A stretch of 64,000 bases of DNA. It comes from an uncultured Pelagibacteraceae bacterium. Lineage in GTDB: Bacteria > Pseudomonadota > Alphaproteobacteria > Pelagibacterales > Pelagibacteraceae. The position numbers were made by a program, and so were the translations under genes. Below, in pieces: positions 36,997 through 46,741 of the stretch (the first letter of the stretch is position 1; each line of letters opens with the position of its first letter). The notes beneath the pieces are model-generated. The model was not told the origin of the DNA. It made no database searches and saw nothing but the letters and a program-made list of their open reading frames with translations. The stretch covers positions 27,816 to 91,815 of the forward strand of contig CACJBW010000003.1 in NCBI GenBank assembly GCA_902591775.1, read 5' to 3'.

Positions 36997-37784
36997 ATTG
37001 AAATAAGAAAAAGTTTATTTTGATTAGCATATTTAATACAGACTTCTTTATTTAATATAATATTTTGATATGATTTAACCACAATTCCTTTGATGCCAAC
37101 TTTATTACAATCTTTAAATGTATCGATTCCTATTGTGGGTAAGTCTACTCTTAAATCTTGTTTTACTTTAGGCAATTTAATTAGAATACCTTTTTTAATT
37201 TTAGATTTAGAGACAGATTTTATCATTTCTTTTGTACCTTTTCTTGTTTCTCTAGAAATGATCTTATTGTCTCTTATAATTACTGCTTGCGTATGATTGT
37301 ACGAATTTATTTTTTTTAATGTTCTAATTCCTTTCCCTATTTCCTCTTTTTCTAGCAAATTTGGTTTAATTTTTGTATAGACTCCTTTCTTTAACGTTAA
37401 TTCTGGGTTGAAAGTATTTAATTTAATAACTTTAATTTTATTTTCGGACAAAATTTTTATTAAAACTTTTAATATTGCAGCATCACCTAATTTTGATGCT
37501 TTTACTATTCTTGGAATATAAAAAAGTCCTCTTAAATCTAACTTTAGTTTTGATATTTTAGGTTTAATAATATTTCCTGCAAATATAACTTTATTACACT
37601 TTTTTGATTTAATTAGTTTTAGAATTTCACCAAATTTACCTATATTAATAAAAAAACTATTCTTGTTATTTTTAAATTTGTTATTTTTTGTAAGATCTAT
37701 AATAAAATATTTTATTTTTTTTCTTTCTATTTTTTTTATAATCTCATTTGGTAAATCTTTTTCTCCTAAAAAAAGTCCTATCAT
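36993..37784 (-). CDS. lpxI: UDP-2,3-diacylglucosamine pyrophosphatase, LpxI type
   Basis: 263 aa DUF1009-family protein. It has the N-terminal IGLFLGEKDLPNEI and the C-terminal catalytic-type segment with AVIIRDNKIISRE, KVKQDLRVDLPTIGIDT and GIKGIVVKS. It hydrolyses UDP-diacylglucosamine to lipid X, the same step as LpxH but by an unrelated fold. Sits between lpxA (1-bp overlap) and lpxB (4-bp overlap). Its presence means the LpxH-like protein at 791-1609 is free for another role. Confidence 0.92.
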   Translation of the reverse strand: MIGLFLGEKDLPNEIIKKIERKKIKYFIIDLTKNNKFKNNKNSFFINIGKFGEILKLIKSKKCNKVIFAGNIIKPKISKLKLDLRGLFYIPRIVKASKLGDAAILKVLIKILSENKIKVIKLNTFNPELTLKKGVYTKIKPNLLEKEEIGKGIRTLKKINSYNHTQAVIIRDNKIISRETRKGTKEMIKSVSKSKIKKGILIKLPKVKQDLRVDLPTIGIDTFKDCNKVGIKGIVVKSYQNIILNKEVCIKYANQNKLFLISI

Positions 37785-38566
37785 TATTTGCTAGGTGGAA
37801 GTGATATCGGTCTTTTTTTATCTGAATTTATAAAATTAAGTATTTTTTTTACAAACTCATTGTTTTTAAGATCACTATTTAGTCCTTCTATATTTTCTCT
37901 AAAACTTGGAGTTTTAAATATTAATTCATAAGCTAATTGTATTTTTTTAATATTTTCATTTGAAACTTTAGATCTTCTTAATCCAATAAGATTTAAACCC
38001 ATTAGATTATTTCTATTTCCCATGGATAAGCCAAATGGAATTACATCGCTCAAAACACCCGTCATCCCCCCTACCATTGCAGACTCTCCAATTCTAGAAA
38101 ATTGATGTATTGCACAACTTCCTCCAACAATTGCATTATTTTGAATACTTACATGGCCACCCACCTGTACATTATTAGCTAAAACAATATTATTTGAGAT
38201 CAAACAATCATGAGCAACATGACAATAAACCATAAATAAATTATTATCACCTACTCTGGTTACTCCTCCACCCTTTTCAGTTCCAGGATTTATATTTACA
38301 TACTCTCTAAACTTATTGTTATTACCAATAACTAATGAATTTTTTTCTCCTTTATATTTTAAATCTTGAGGAGGAGTTCCAATAGATGAGAAAGGATAAA
38401 TTTGATTATTCTTTCCTATTTTTGTGTTACCAACTATATTTACATGTGAATGTAAAACTGTGTTGGCACCTATTTCAACTTCTGAACCTATAAAGCAATA
38501 AGGACCTATCTCGACATTATCTGAAATTTTTGCTTGTACATCAACTATAGCTGTTTTATGGATCAC
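37784..38566 (-). CDS. lpxA: UDP-N-acetylglucosamine acyltransferase
   Basis: 260 aa left-handed beta-helix with hexapeptide repeats (IGPYCFIG, IGANTVL, IGKNNQI and others). The catalytic His is in YCHVAHDCLI and the GGMTGVLSDVIPFG region follows. It starts lipid A synthesis. The C-terminal helical domain is complete. 55 bp separate it from fabZ. Confidence 0.95.
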   Translation of the reverse strand: MIHKTAIVDVQAKISDNVEIGPYCFIGSEVEIGANTVLHSHVNIVGNTKIGKNNQIYPFSSIGTPPQDLKYKGEKNSLVIGNNNKFREYVNINPGTEKGGGVTRVGDNNLFMVYCHVAHDCLISNNIVLANNVQVGGHVSIQNNAIVGGSCAIHQFSRIGESAMVGGMTGVLSDVIPFGLSMGNRNNLMGLNLIGLRRSKVSNENIKKIQLAYELIFKTPSFRENIEGLNSDLKNNEFVKKILNFINSDKKRPISLPPSK

Positions 38567-38621
38567 AAATAATAAATAACAAATTTAATATTTAATACTT
38601 ATCAACTATTACTACTAATTA

Positions 38622-39068
38622 TTACTTTCTATCTACTATTGTTGCAGACCACTGGGCATCCGCCATTTTCTTATCTCCCACAAAAGCCGTACCTTTATAT
38701 TTCCAAACTCTTCCATGTGATCTTATTGCTTCAATATTAAGTTCTAAAACACAATCGGGGATAACAGGGTTCCTGAATCTAGCCTTTTCAATTGTCATCA
38801 GAAAAACTAATTTGTTATCATAAGTAGCCTTATCTAATCCATTTGCTGTTAAAGCAGCGGCAGCTTGACCGAAAGCCTCGACAATTAAAACACCTGGCAT
38901 TACCGGTTCTCCTGGGAAGTGGCCATTCACAAAAAAACTATCTTTTTTTACATTCACTATCGCTGTAGCTGAAAAAAGTTTTTTAATATTTTTAAGCTCA
39001 TCTATGAGAAGCATTGGTTCTCTATGAGGTAATAAATCCTTTATTTGTTCTTTGTTCAAATTTGTCAT
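38622..39068 (-). CDS. fabZ: 3-hydroxyacyl-ACP dehydratase FabZ
   Basis: 148 aa hot-dog fold. The active-site His and Glu are in NGHFPGEPVMPGVLIVEAFGQ; LLPHREPMLLID precedes it. It dehydrates 3-hydroxyacyl-ACP in fatty acid synthesis, competing with LpxA and LpxD for the same substrate, hence the clustering. It directly abuts lpxD. Confidence 0.95.
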   Translation of the reverse strand: MTNLNKEQIKDLLPHREPMLLIDELKNIKKLFSATAIVNVKKDSFFVNGHFPGEPVMPGVLIVEAFGQAAAALTANGLDKATYDNKLVFLMTIEKARFRNPVIPDCVLELNIEAIRSHGRVWKYKGTAFVGDKKMADAQWSATIVDRK

Positions 39069-40043
39069 TTATTTAATTTCTTTTATAAAATCTCTAATAT
39101 TTTTTGCAGGATATCCCATCACCTTAGTATTTGAAGGTATATCTTTAATTACTCCACTTCCACCTCCAATTTGAACATTATCTCCAACTGTTAAATGTCC
39201 AGAAATGCCTGCTTGACCACCAATCATTACATTATTTCCAATTGATGCGCTTCCAGCAAATCCGACTTGTCCTGTTATAATACAATTTTTTCCTATTTTA
39301 ACATTATGACCTATGTGAACTTGGTTGTCTAAAAATGTACCATCGCCAATAACTGTATTAGACAAAGACCCCCTGTCAATCGTATTATTACAACCAATTT
39401 CAACATTATCTCCAATTAAAACTGCACCGATATGTGGGTATCTTATATTTTTATTTCCAGGGAAAAAACCAAATCCTTTTTTTCCCACAATCGCACCATC
39501 TAGAATATTTGTGTTACTTCCTATTCGGGAATTTTTTATTAATACGTTGTTTCCAATTTTACAATTATCTCCAATTGATACATTATGCTCAATAATTGTA
39601 TTATGCCCTATAGAGCAATTTTTTCCTATTTTAACATTTTTTCCTAAAAGGACGTTGTTTCCGTGTTTTATACCTTTAAACTTTTTATTTTTAATAGGCA
39701 ACACATCATCATCAAATGTATCATTCAAAGCATCTGGATAAAATAATGATGTTACTTTAGCAGTCGAGAGCAGAACGTTAGAAACTAAAATAATTCTAAT
39801 ATTTTTTGGAATGATTTTCTTTAATTTTGGGTTTGTTATTACTAATTTACATTTAGTATTTTTAATCTTATCAAGATATTTTCTCGCGTGAAAAAAAGTT
39901 ATATCATTTTTACCAGCGTTTTCTAAATCTGAAATATTATTTACTTTATAGTTATTTTTAGATTTTTTTTGACCTATGCATTGTAGAATATCATTAATTT
40001 CTACGTTATTTTTTTTTTTAAAAAATGGATTACTCATATTCAA
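39069..40043 (-). CDS. lpxD: UDP-3-O-acylglucosamine N-acyltransferase
   Basis: 324 aa. N-terminal uridine-binding domain, then many hexapeptide repeats (IGKNCSIG, IGDNCKIG, IGNNVMIG), with the catalytic His in LDNQVHIGHNVKIG and the end VMGYPAKNIRDFIKE. It adds the second acyl chain in lipid A synthesis. Starts at 40043 or at the next ATG, 40037; it overlaps the skp-like gene by up to 14 bp. Confidence 0.95.
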   Translation of the reverse strand: MNMSNPFFKKKNNVEINDILQCIGQKKSKNNYKVNNISDLENAGKNDITFFHARKYLDKIKNTKCKLVITNPKLKKIIPKNIRIILVSNVLLSTAKVTSLFYPDALNDTFDDDVLPIKNKKFKGIKHGNNVLLGKNVKIGKNCSIGHNTIIEHNVSIGDNCKIGNNVLIKNSRIGSNTNILDGAIVGKKGFGFFPGNKNIRYPHIGAVLIGDNVEIGCNNTIDRGSLSNTVIGDGTFLDNQVHIGHNVKIGKNCIITGQVGFAGSASIGNNVMIGGQAGISGHLTVGDNVQIGGGSGVIKDIPSNTKVMGYPAKNIRDFIKEIK

Positions 40044-40548
40044 AATCTAATAATTGAACTTTATCATTCAATAACTTAACGATTTCATCTGTAATATCTA
40101 GATTTTTTTTACCAACAATAATATTCTTTTTAGGCATAACCAAAGAAATGGAGTTTTTATCGACATAGGTCGTAATTATTGGATTCAAAATATCAAGAAT
40201 TTTTTTAGTATTATCCAATTTTATTTTATTTAATTTATTCAACGATGATTGTTTTTCTGTTTTATAAATTCTGATCTCATTAGCCAATGTTTTAAATTTC
40301 TGATCAAATTCTGCTTTTTTCAAAATATTTTTTTGAGCTAATAACTCTTTTTCTTTTTTAATAAATTGGTCTTCTATTTCTTTGTATGAAATTATTCTTT
40401 CATCTCTAATTTTCTTTATATAAATATTTAGTGACTTTCCTACTTCAGAACTATTTAATATATAATTAACATCTATATAAACAATTTGTGCGTATGTGTA
40501 AAATGAGCTGAGTAATAAAAAAATTATTCCTAGAAAATAATTTTTCAT
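40030..40548 (-). CDS. OmpH/Skp-like periplasmic chaperone
   Basis: 172 aa from the ATG at 40548. A start 57 bases upstream would read inside bamA and spoil the signal peptide, so I reject it. Signal peptide about 1-20 (MKNYFLGIIF to TYA), then IVYIDVNYILNSSEVGKSLN, a long Lys/Glu-rich coiled-coil arm and the C-terminal IVKLLND: the Skp architecture. It carries unfolded outer-membrane proteins to BamA, encoded just upstream with a one-base gap. Confidence 0.88.
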   Translation of the reverse strand: MKNYFLGIIFLLLSSFYTYAQIVYIDVNYILNSSEVGKSLNIYIKKIRDERIISYKEIEDQFIKKEKELLAQKNILKKAEFDQKFKTLANEIRIYKTEKQSSLNKLNKIKLDNTKKILDILNPIITTYVDKNSISLVMPKKNIIVGKKNLDITDEIVKLLNDKVQLLDFEYE

Positions 40549-40549
40549 A

Positions 40550-42811
40550 TCAAAAAGACGTACCAATTCTAAATCTAAATGATTCTGTTGTATCGGAAGG
40601 TTCACTTGTTAATGGTATAGCGTACGAAAATGAGAGTGGACCAACTACAGTAAACCAATTTACAGCTATACCGGTTGAGGATCTTATTTCACTTGATTCT
40701 AGTGAACTGTCATAATCAACTTCTCTAAGTGTTGCCGCATCTAAGAATAAGTTTAGATCTATATCTTCATTACCACTAAATATATTTGGCAATGTAGTGT
40801 TAAAATTTATTGCTGAACCATAATTTCCTCCTACATACTCATTGCCATCTTTTGGTCCAATCTTTCCTGGTTTAAAACCACGTAATTTACTACTAGGTAT
40901 ATATACTCTTCTTGAAACCCTAACATCATCATCAATTGAATTTACAGCCTTAGCAAAAAATTTTGTAGATAGAATTAAGTTATCAGAGATGGAAATATAT
41001 TTTGAGTAATTTAAAGTATTTTCTAAAGACAAATCGTCTGAATAAATAGGTAAAACTTGCTCAAAACCCATTTTAAAGCCTTCAGTAGGTTGAAAATTTT
41101 GATCTAATTTATTTAATACTAAGCTATACTTTAAAAGGTTTTCTAAGTAATCACCTTCTTGCTTTTTTTTATAAGTAGAAGCAGATGATGAAGTCTCTAA
41201 CTTTTCGTAATAAGCTGATAAATCAAGATTAACGAATAAATCTTTATATTGTTCAAAACCTGTTCCAACTGAAAAACCTGTTCTTGACGTTTTAAATCCA
41301 CTTGTTTCCAATGTATCACTACTTACACTCTCAATTGTTGTATTGAAAGAACGATCTGAGTTTTTAAAATTAGGATTAATAACAGAAAATTTACCTTTAA
41401 TTTGATTTTCAGAAACAGCAAGATTTGCAGCAAGTTTAACACCTTTTCCTAAATAGTTATTTTCTTTTACGCCCCCAGTTATTGTGGCTCCAGCAGTTCC
41501 TGCTCCAGCACCTGCAAATATTTCCCCTGTAGGTTTTTCCTCAACAGTTATATCAATATTTTTTTTTTGTGGATCATTATTAGATTTTACAAATTTTGAT
41601 TTAACATTTTTAAAAATTCCTTTTGATTTAATGTTTGAAATTGACTTATCAAAAAGAAATTGATTGAAAGGATCTCCCTCATCTACTATTAATGAATTTC
41701 TTATAACTTTTTCCTCTGTAATAAAATTTCCAAAAATATTAATTTGTTCTACAAAGATTTTTTCTAAATCATCAAAATTTAAGACAACATTTATTTTATT
41801 TTTTTCAAGTATATTTAATTCATATTTAGCATCTAAAAAAATAAATTCTTCTTGAATTGTAATTTTATTTATATCATCTAATATATTATCTAGAATTCTT
41901 TTAGAATATTTCTCTCCTTCTAAATTTTTTAACCTTTTATTTATTTTTTTAAAATTCTCATTTTGAAATTCATCTTTTAAGTTTAAATTTATGTTATTAA
42001 AGAAGAATTTATCACCTGCATCAATATTAAAGTTTAATTCAAAAAATTTATTATCTATGATTTTTGCATATGAAGATTTTACGTTTACATTGAAATATCC
42101 TTTATTTTTATAAAATTCGCTTAAGCGATTTTCATCTATTTTGATTTTTCTTTCATCTAAATATTTATCTGATGAGATAAATTTCCAAAATTTACCTTCC
42201 TCAGATTTAATGATATTTCGAAGTTTAGAGTCCTTAAAAATTTTATTACCTTGAAAATTAATATTTTTGATAACAGCACGATCCCCTAATTTAAAGTCAT
42301 ATATAAGATCAACTGAGTTATTTTTATTCTCAATCACTTTTGTATTGATTTCTGCAAAATAGAAACCACTTGATCGAACAATATTTGATAATAAATTCTT
42401 TTGATCATTAACTTTTGAAATTAAAAAAGGATATTTTTCACTCTTTTTTGTAATTTCTTCCAGTTGTCTGACAATAGATTTATTTTTAATACCACTAATT
42501 GATATTGTTTGTATTATAGGATTTTCCTTAACTTTAATTTCAAGTTTATTTTTTATTATTACTATTTCAATATCTTTAAAATAATCAGTCTCATAAAGTT
42601 TTTTAATTGCTGAATTTAATTCTTTGCTATCAATATCTGTTTTTTTTTCAAGTCCAGAAAACATTATAATAGTTTCAACTGATAATCTCTTATTGCCAGT
42701 AATAATTATCTCATTAAATATTTCTGCTTTAAGTACCGAATTATGTAAAAAAAAATAAAATAGAAAAATTAAACTAAATTTTTTAATTATTTTTTTTGTA
42801 ATATTTTTCAT
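40550..42811 (-). CDS. bamA: Outer-membrane protein assembly factor BamA
   Basis: 753 aa. Signal peptide about 1-29, five POTRA-like repeats to about residue 420 (FNEIIITGNKRLS begins the first), then the 16-strand barrel with NYLGKGVKLAANL, RGFKPGKIGPKDG (the conserved RGF loop) and a C-terminal strand ending FRFRIGTSF with terminal Phe. It inserts proteins in the outer membrane. Its start lies 29 bp inside the end of dxr. The protease gene rseP, normally between these two, is absent. Confidence 0.94.
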   Translation of the reverse strand: MKNITKKIIKKFSLIFLFYFFLHNSVLKAEIFNEIIITGNKRLSVETIIMFSGLEKKTDIDSKELNSAIKKLYETDYFKDIEIVIIKNKLEIKVKENPIIQTISISGIKNKSIVRQLEEITKKSEKYPFLISKVNDQKNLLSNIVRSSGFYFAEINTKVIENKNNSVDLIYDFKLGDRAVIKNINFQGNKIFKDSKLRNIIKSEEGKFWKFISSDKYLDERKIKIDENRLSEFYKNKGYFNVNVKSSYAKIIDNKFFELNFNIDAGDKFFFNNINLNLKDEFQNENFKKINKRLKNLEGEKYSKRILDNILDDINKITIQEEFIFLDAKYELNILEKNKINVVLNFDDLEKIFVEQINIFGNFITEEKVIRNSLIVDEGDPFNQFLFDKSISNIKSKGIFKNVKSKFVKSNNDPQKKNIDITVEEKPTGEIFAGAGAGTAGATITGGVKENNYLGKGVKLAANLAVSENQIKGKFSVINPNFKNSDRSFNTTIESVSSDTLETSGFKTSRTGFSVGTGFEQYKDLFVNLDLSAYYEKLETSSSASTYKKKQEGDYLENLLKYSLVLNKLDQNFQPTEGFKMGFEQVLPIYSDDLSLENTLNYSKYISISDNLILSTKFFAKAVNSIDDDVRVSRRVYIPSSKLRGFKPGKIGPKDGNEYVGGNYGSAINFNTTLPNIFSGNEDIDLNLFLDAATLREVDYDSSLESSEIRSSTGIAVNWFTVVGPLSFSYAIPLTSEPSDTTESFRFRIGTSF

Positions 42812-43973
42812 TTAACTTAAGATTGGTATGTAAATATTTTTTTACCTTATTTACCATATTTTCTATTTCATTTATATTTTTTGGGCTTTTATCAAAGTAT
42901 CTTGAAAAATAGGGTTTTTTTAATAGTTTTATAAGTAATTTATGGATAGAAATGTAGTTAATTGAATTTTTTAAATATAAATCAACTAATACATCGTTAA
43001 TAGTCACTAAAATTATATCAAAAAATGTATCACTAAAATCATAATCTAGAATTTTAAGAAGTGGAAACATTTTAGTATCTGGTTTGAGAAAATTTGTTCC
43101 ATTAAATTTCATATAATCAAAATCTTTATTATTAAATATAAATTTTTCTTTTTTTTTATGCAAAGAATTTAAAATTGGTATTTCCATAGTTGTGTCATGT
43201 GCTAAGAATTTTGTTAGACCATTTTTAAAATGTACAATTGCATGAATTTGCGACTTTGGATGAATAATAATATCTAATTTGTTACTTTCTATATTAAATA
43301 TTTTTTTTGCTTCGATTACTTCAAAAATTTTATTCATCATAGTTGCTGAGTCAATTGTAATTTTTTTTCCCATTTTCCAATTTGGGTGCCTTAGAGCATA
43401 TTTAGGTTTAATATATTTGATATCTTTCAATTTTTTATTTAAAAAAGGACCTCCAGAAGCGGTAAGATAAATTTTTTTGATATTATCAATATTTTCAGAT
43501 TTTATTAATGACCAAATAGAAAAATGTTCTGAGTCTAATGGAACAAAATTTGTATTATTTTTTTTTAGCGACTTTTTAATAAATTTCCACCCACAAATTA
43601 TTGACTCTTTATTTGCAATGCCCAAATTTTTCGTATACTTAATAGTTTTTAAAGTTGGCTCTAAGCCTTCGATGCCAGAAATACCACTAACAGTAAAGTA
43701 AACTTTTTTTGTAAATGTTTTTAAAGCTTCATTAATATCGGAATAAACCTTAATTTTTTTTTTTCTAAATAAATGACTAAATTTACTGTAATTTGTGCTG
43801 TCTAATATTACTACTTTCTTTACATTGAAGTATACAGCCTGTTTATAAATTTTTTTTATATTTTTATTTGTAGTAAGTAGTTTTATTTCAAAATTTGATT
43901 TGCTTTTTTTTACAACGTTTAAAACTGCATTTCCAATTGATCCTGTAGAACCTAGTAATATTAAATCTTTCAT
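42783..43973 (-). CDS. dxr: 1-deoxy-D-xylulose 5-phosphate reductoisomerase
   Basis: 396 aa. NADPH-binding GSTGSIGNAV (8-17), metal-ligand region PLDSEHFSIWS, TASGGPFLN, and RHPNWKMGKKITIDSATMMNK. It makes MEP from DXP, in the same pathway as ispDF at 19903. The last residues (LNEKYYKKNN) are read through the first 29 bp of bamA, so this tail may be an extension created when the intervening gene was lost. Confidence 0.94.
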   Translation of the reverse strand: MKDLILLGSTGSIGNAVLNVVKKSKSNFEIKLLTTNKNIKKIYKQAVYFNVKKVVILDSTNYSKFSHLFRKKKIKVYSDINEALKTFTKKVYFTVSGISGIEGLEPTLKTIKYTKNLGIANKESIICGWKFIKKSLKKNNTNFVPLDSEHFSIWSLIKSENIDNIKKIYLTASGGPFLNKKLKDIKYIKPKYALRHPNWKMGKKITIDSATMMNKIFEVIEAKKIFNIESNKLDIIIHPKSQIHAIVHFKNGLTKFLAHDTTMEIPILNSLHKKKEKFIFNNKDFDYMKFNGTNFLKPDTKMFPLLKILDYDFSDTFFDIILVTINDVLVDLYLKNSINYISIHKLLIKLLKKPYFSRYFDKSPKNINEIENMVNKVKKYLHTNLKLNEKYYKKNN

Positions 43974-43976
43974 TGT

Positions 43977-44636
43977 TTATGGATACATTTTAATTATAAG
44001 TAATCCAATTGGTAGAGCTAAGAGTATACCATCTATTCTGTCAAGAACTCCACCATGACCGGGCAATATAGAGCCTGTATCTTTTATTCTTGCCTTTCTT
44101 TTTAATAAAGAGACAAATAAATCTCCAACTTGAGACATAAATGAAGTTATTATTATTAGAATAAAAATATTTATATTTATTAACAATAAATTAGTTAAAA
44201 TTTTATAACATAAATAACCTATTAAGATAGATAGCAAAAATGATCCTATAGAACCAGAATATGTTTTTTTTGGACTTATTTTTGTTAATTTTTTTCCACC
44301 TATAATCTTACCAAATACATAACCGCCTATATCTGTCAAAATACATATAATTAACAGATATAAAACTACAAATTTATCAATTATAAATTCTTCCGACAAA
44401 AATATTATAATAGTTATTGAAAAATAACTTAAATATAAAACTGATAAAGAGTTTGCAATAAACAGTAAGAAATTATTTTTTTTATAAATTTTTTTAAACA
44501 TATTATTTAATTCAACTAATGCCATTAAAGTCAAAATTAACAAAAAAAAACATAATAATTTAAAATTTAAAAATGAAAAAAAAATAAATAATAATAAAAA
44601 AAATGAAGTTATAATTCTTTTATTTAATTCATTCAT
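43977..44636 (-). CDS. cdsA: Phosphatidate cytidylyltransferase
   Basis: 219 aa membrane protein. The CDP-diglyceride synthetase signature is seen near the C-terminus: KRKARIKDTGSILPGHGG followed by VLDRIDGI, with DIGGYVFGKIIGGKKL earlier. About six membrane helices; at 219 aa it is short for the family (about 270). Converts phosphatidic acid to CDP-diacylglycerol. 4-bp overlap with uppS, 3-bp gap to dxr. Confidence 0.92.
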   Translation of the reverse strand: MNELNKRIITSFFLLLFIFFSFLNFKLLCFFLLILTLMALVELNNMFKKIYKKNNFLLFIANSLSVLYLSYFSITIIIFLSEEFIIDKFVVLYLLIICILTDIGGYVFGKIIGGKKLTKISPKKTYSGSIGSFLLSILIGYLCYKILTNLLLININIFILIIITSFMSQVGDLFVSLLKRKARIKDTGSILPGHGGVLDRIDGILLALPIGLLIIKMYP

Positions 44637-45313
44637 TTGATCCCACCAAAATTTCTTCTCATTTTCTGAAATTGAAATATTATATTATTAAAATCGTTTT
44701 TATTAAAATCTGGCCATAATTTTTTAACGAAAAAAATTTCTGTATATGAAGTTTGCCATAATAAAAAATTACTTAATCTAAATCTATTTCCAGTTCTAAT
44801 CAGTATTTCTGGGTCTGGAATATCTTTTGTATATAAGTATTTTCTAATATTTTTCTCATTGATTGATTTCGAGGACTTAATTATTTTTTTTACTGAAGTA
44901 ATAATTTCTTCTTTTGATCCATAATTTAACGCGAGGTTAATTTGAATTTTATCATTTTTATTTGAAATTTTTTGTGCTTTATTCAGCTTTTTTTTTAGTG
45001 AACTAGGAAATTTATTTAGGTTCCCTAATATTTTCAGTTTAATATTTTTTTTTAAAAGAGTTTCAAATTGTTGATCAATATATTTTTCTAATAGATAAAT
45101 TAAAAAAAATATTTCTTTTTTTGGTCTTTTCCAGTTTTCAGTAGAAAAAGTATATAGTGTTAAATATTTTATTTTATTTGAGATTGAGGCCTCAATTATC
45201 TTTTCAACGACTTTAACACCTTCTGTATGTCCATAATTTCTTGATTTTTTCTTTCTTAATCCCCACCTACCATTTCCATCCATAATAATGGCAACATGTT
45301 TTGGAGAATTCAT
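44633..45313 (-). CDS. uppS: Undecaprenyl diphosphate synthase
   Basis: 226 aa cis-prenyltransferase. The catalytic Asp is D12 in AIIMDGNGRWG; later TLYTFSTENW, NLALNYGS and IRTGNRFRLSNFLLWQ. It makes the C55 lipid carrier for peptidoglycan and surface polysaccharides. Overlaps frr and cdsA by 4 bp each. Confidence 0.95.
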   Translation of the reverse strand: MNSPKHVAIIMDGNGRWGLRKKKSRNYGHTEGVKVVEKIIEASISNKIKYLTLYTFSTENWKRPKKEIFFLIYLLEKYIDQQFETLLKKNIKLKILGNLNKFPSSLKKKLNKAQKISNKNDKIQINLALNYGSKEEIITSVKKIIKSSKSINEKNIRKYLYTKDIPDPEILIRTGNRFRLSNFLLWQTSYTEIFFVKKLWPDFNKNDFNNIIFQFQKMRRNFGGIK

Positions 45314-45861
45314 ATTGTCATTATTTCTTTTTCTTTTGATAATACTCTATCGTCAATAATTTTAATTTGATTGTCAGTATGATCTTGGATAATTTTTTCA
45401 TTTTTTTTAACTTCATCCTCAGAAATTTCTTTATCTTTTAAAAGTTTTTTTAATTCATCGTTTGCTTCTCGTCTAATGTTTCTTATAGAAACTTTACACT
45501 TTTCTCCCATAGATTTAATTATTTTCTTTATCTCCAACCTTCTTTCTTCACTTAGATCAGGAACAGGTAATCTAATTAGTTGTCCATCAATCTGTGGATT
45601 TAATCCTAACTCTGACTTTTTTATTGCTGAGTCAATAAGCGTTACATTGTTAGTATCCCAAACCTGTATGTTTATACTCCTTGGTTCAGGTGTTGTAATA
45701 CTGCCTAACTGATTGATTGGCATCTTTTGACCATAAACCTCAACTTTTACAATGTCTAACATGCTTGCACTAGCTCTTCCTGTTCTTAATGAGCTTAGTT
45801 CATTTTGAAAAATTTCATAAGTTTTTGACATTTTATTATTATATTTCGACTCTTCGAACAT
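45310..45861 (-). CDS. frr: Ribosome recycling factor
   Basis: 183 aa. Helical domain with LSSLRTGRASASMLD, then VEVYGQKMPINQLGS and the conserved VPDLSEERRLEIKKII. It splits post-termination ribosomes with EF-G. Its start overlaps the tsf stop by one base; the UMP kinase gene pyrH normally lies between tsf and frr and is missing here. Confidence 0.95.
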   Translation of the reverse strand: MFEESKYNNKMSKTYEIFQNELSSLRTGRASASMLDIVKVEVYGQKMPINQLGSITTPEPRSINIQVWDTNNVTLIDSAIKKSELGLNPQIDGQLIRLPVPDLSEERRLEIKKIIKSMGEKCKVSIRNIRREANDELKKLLKDKEISEDEVKKNEKIIQDHTDNQIKIIDDRVLSKEKEIMTI

Positions 45862-46712
45862 TACTCACCTATTTTTAGCCTAATAAAATTCTTAATTTGC
45901 AAATCAGAGATTTCTAAACTTTTTACAACATCCTTAACTTTCATCTTTGAGTCCATTACCCAATCCTGAGACATTAAACTATTTTCATCTTTGAATTTAT
46001 TAATTTTGCCTAAACTAATTTTCTTTGCAATATCCTCGGGTTTGCCAGAATTTTTTAATTCTTCTTCAATTAAATTTATTTCTTTATTTATTATTTCTTG
46101 ATTTATCTGATCTGAATTTAAAGCTATAGGATTTGATGCTGCTATATGCATTGATAATTGTTTCCCAAATAAATCAATTTTATCAGATTTCTCAGTGGTA
46201 TTCAAAGATACTATTACTGTTAATTTCGATACATTATCTTTAATAACAGAATGTTGATAAACAAAATTTCTTGAATTTTCATCAGCAAACGTTTTTACTC
46301 TACCAATTGTTATTTTTTCTCCAATTTTTGCTATTAAAGCTACTAAATTTTCATCAACAGTTTTATTATTTTTCATCATAGAAATTTTTAAATCTTCGAT
46401 ATTTGAAGAGTGATGATTATTTAATTCACTTAATTCTTTAACAAACTCAATAAAATCATTATTTTTTGCAACGAAATCTGTTTCACAATTCACTTCAATT
46501 AAAGACATTTTTTTCTCATCTCCAGAAGTTACTAAAACTCCCTCCGTAGCGCTTCTTGACATTTTTTTAGATGCTTTAGCTATACCTTTTACTCTTAAGA
46601 TTTCAGCAGCCTTATCTAAATCACCATTTGATTCTTTAAGTGCAGCATTACAATCTTTAAAACCCGCACCTGTTGATTTTCTTAATTCTTTTACTTTTTC
46701 TATATCACTCAT
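45861..46712 (-). CDS. tsf: Elongation factor Ts
   Basis: 283 aa. N-terminal UBA-like domain with [19 protein letters not shown], then the core [15 protein letters not shown] and the dimerisation segment with HIAASNP. The C-terminal module is present. It regenerates EF-Tu-GTP. It follows rpsB by 29 bp, as in most bacteria. Confidence 0.95.
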   Translation of the reverse strand: MSDIEKVKELRKSTGAGFKDCNAALKESNGDLDKAAEILRVKGIAKASKKMSRSATEGVLVTSGDEKKMSLIEVNCETDFVAKNNDFIEFVKELSELNNHHSSNIEDLKISMMKNNKTVDENLVALIAKIGEKITIGRVKTFADENSRNFVYQHSVIKDNVSKLTVIVSLNTTEKSDKIDLFGKQLSMHIAASNPIALNSDQINQEIINKEINLIEEELKNSGKPEDIAKKISLGKINKFKDENSLMSQDWVMDSKMKVKDVVKSLEISDLQIKNFIRLKIGE

Positions 46713-46741
46713 TTAATTTTTCCTGTAATAAACTTACTATT

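Noticed and set aside
40549..40605. Upstream start for the Skp-like protein inside bamA
   Set aside because: It would put a hydrophilic stretch before a clean signal peptide.
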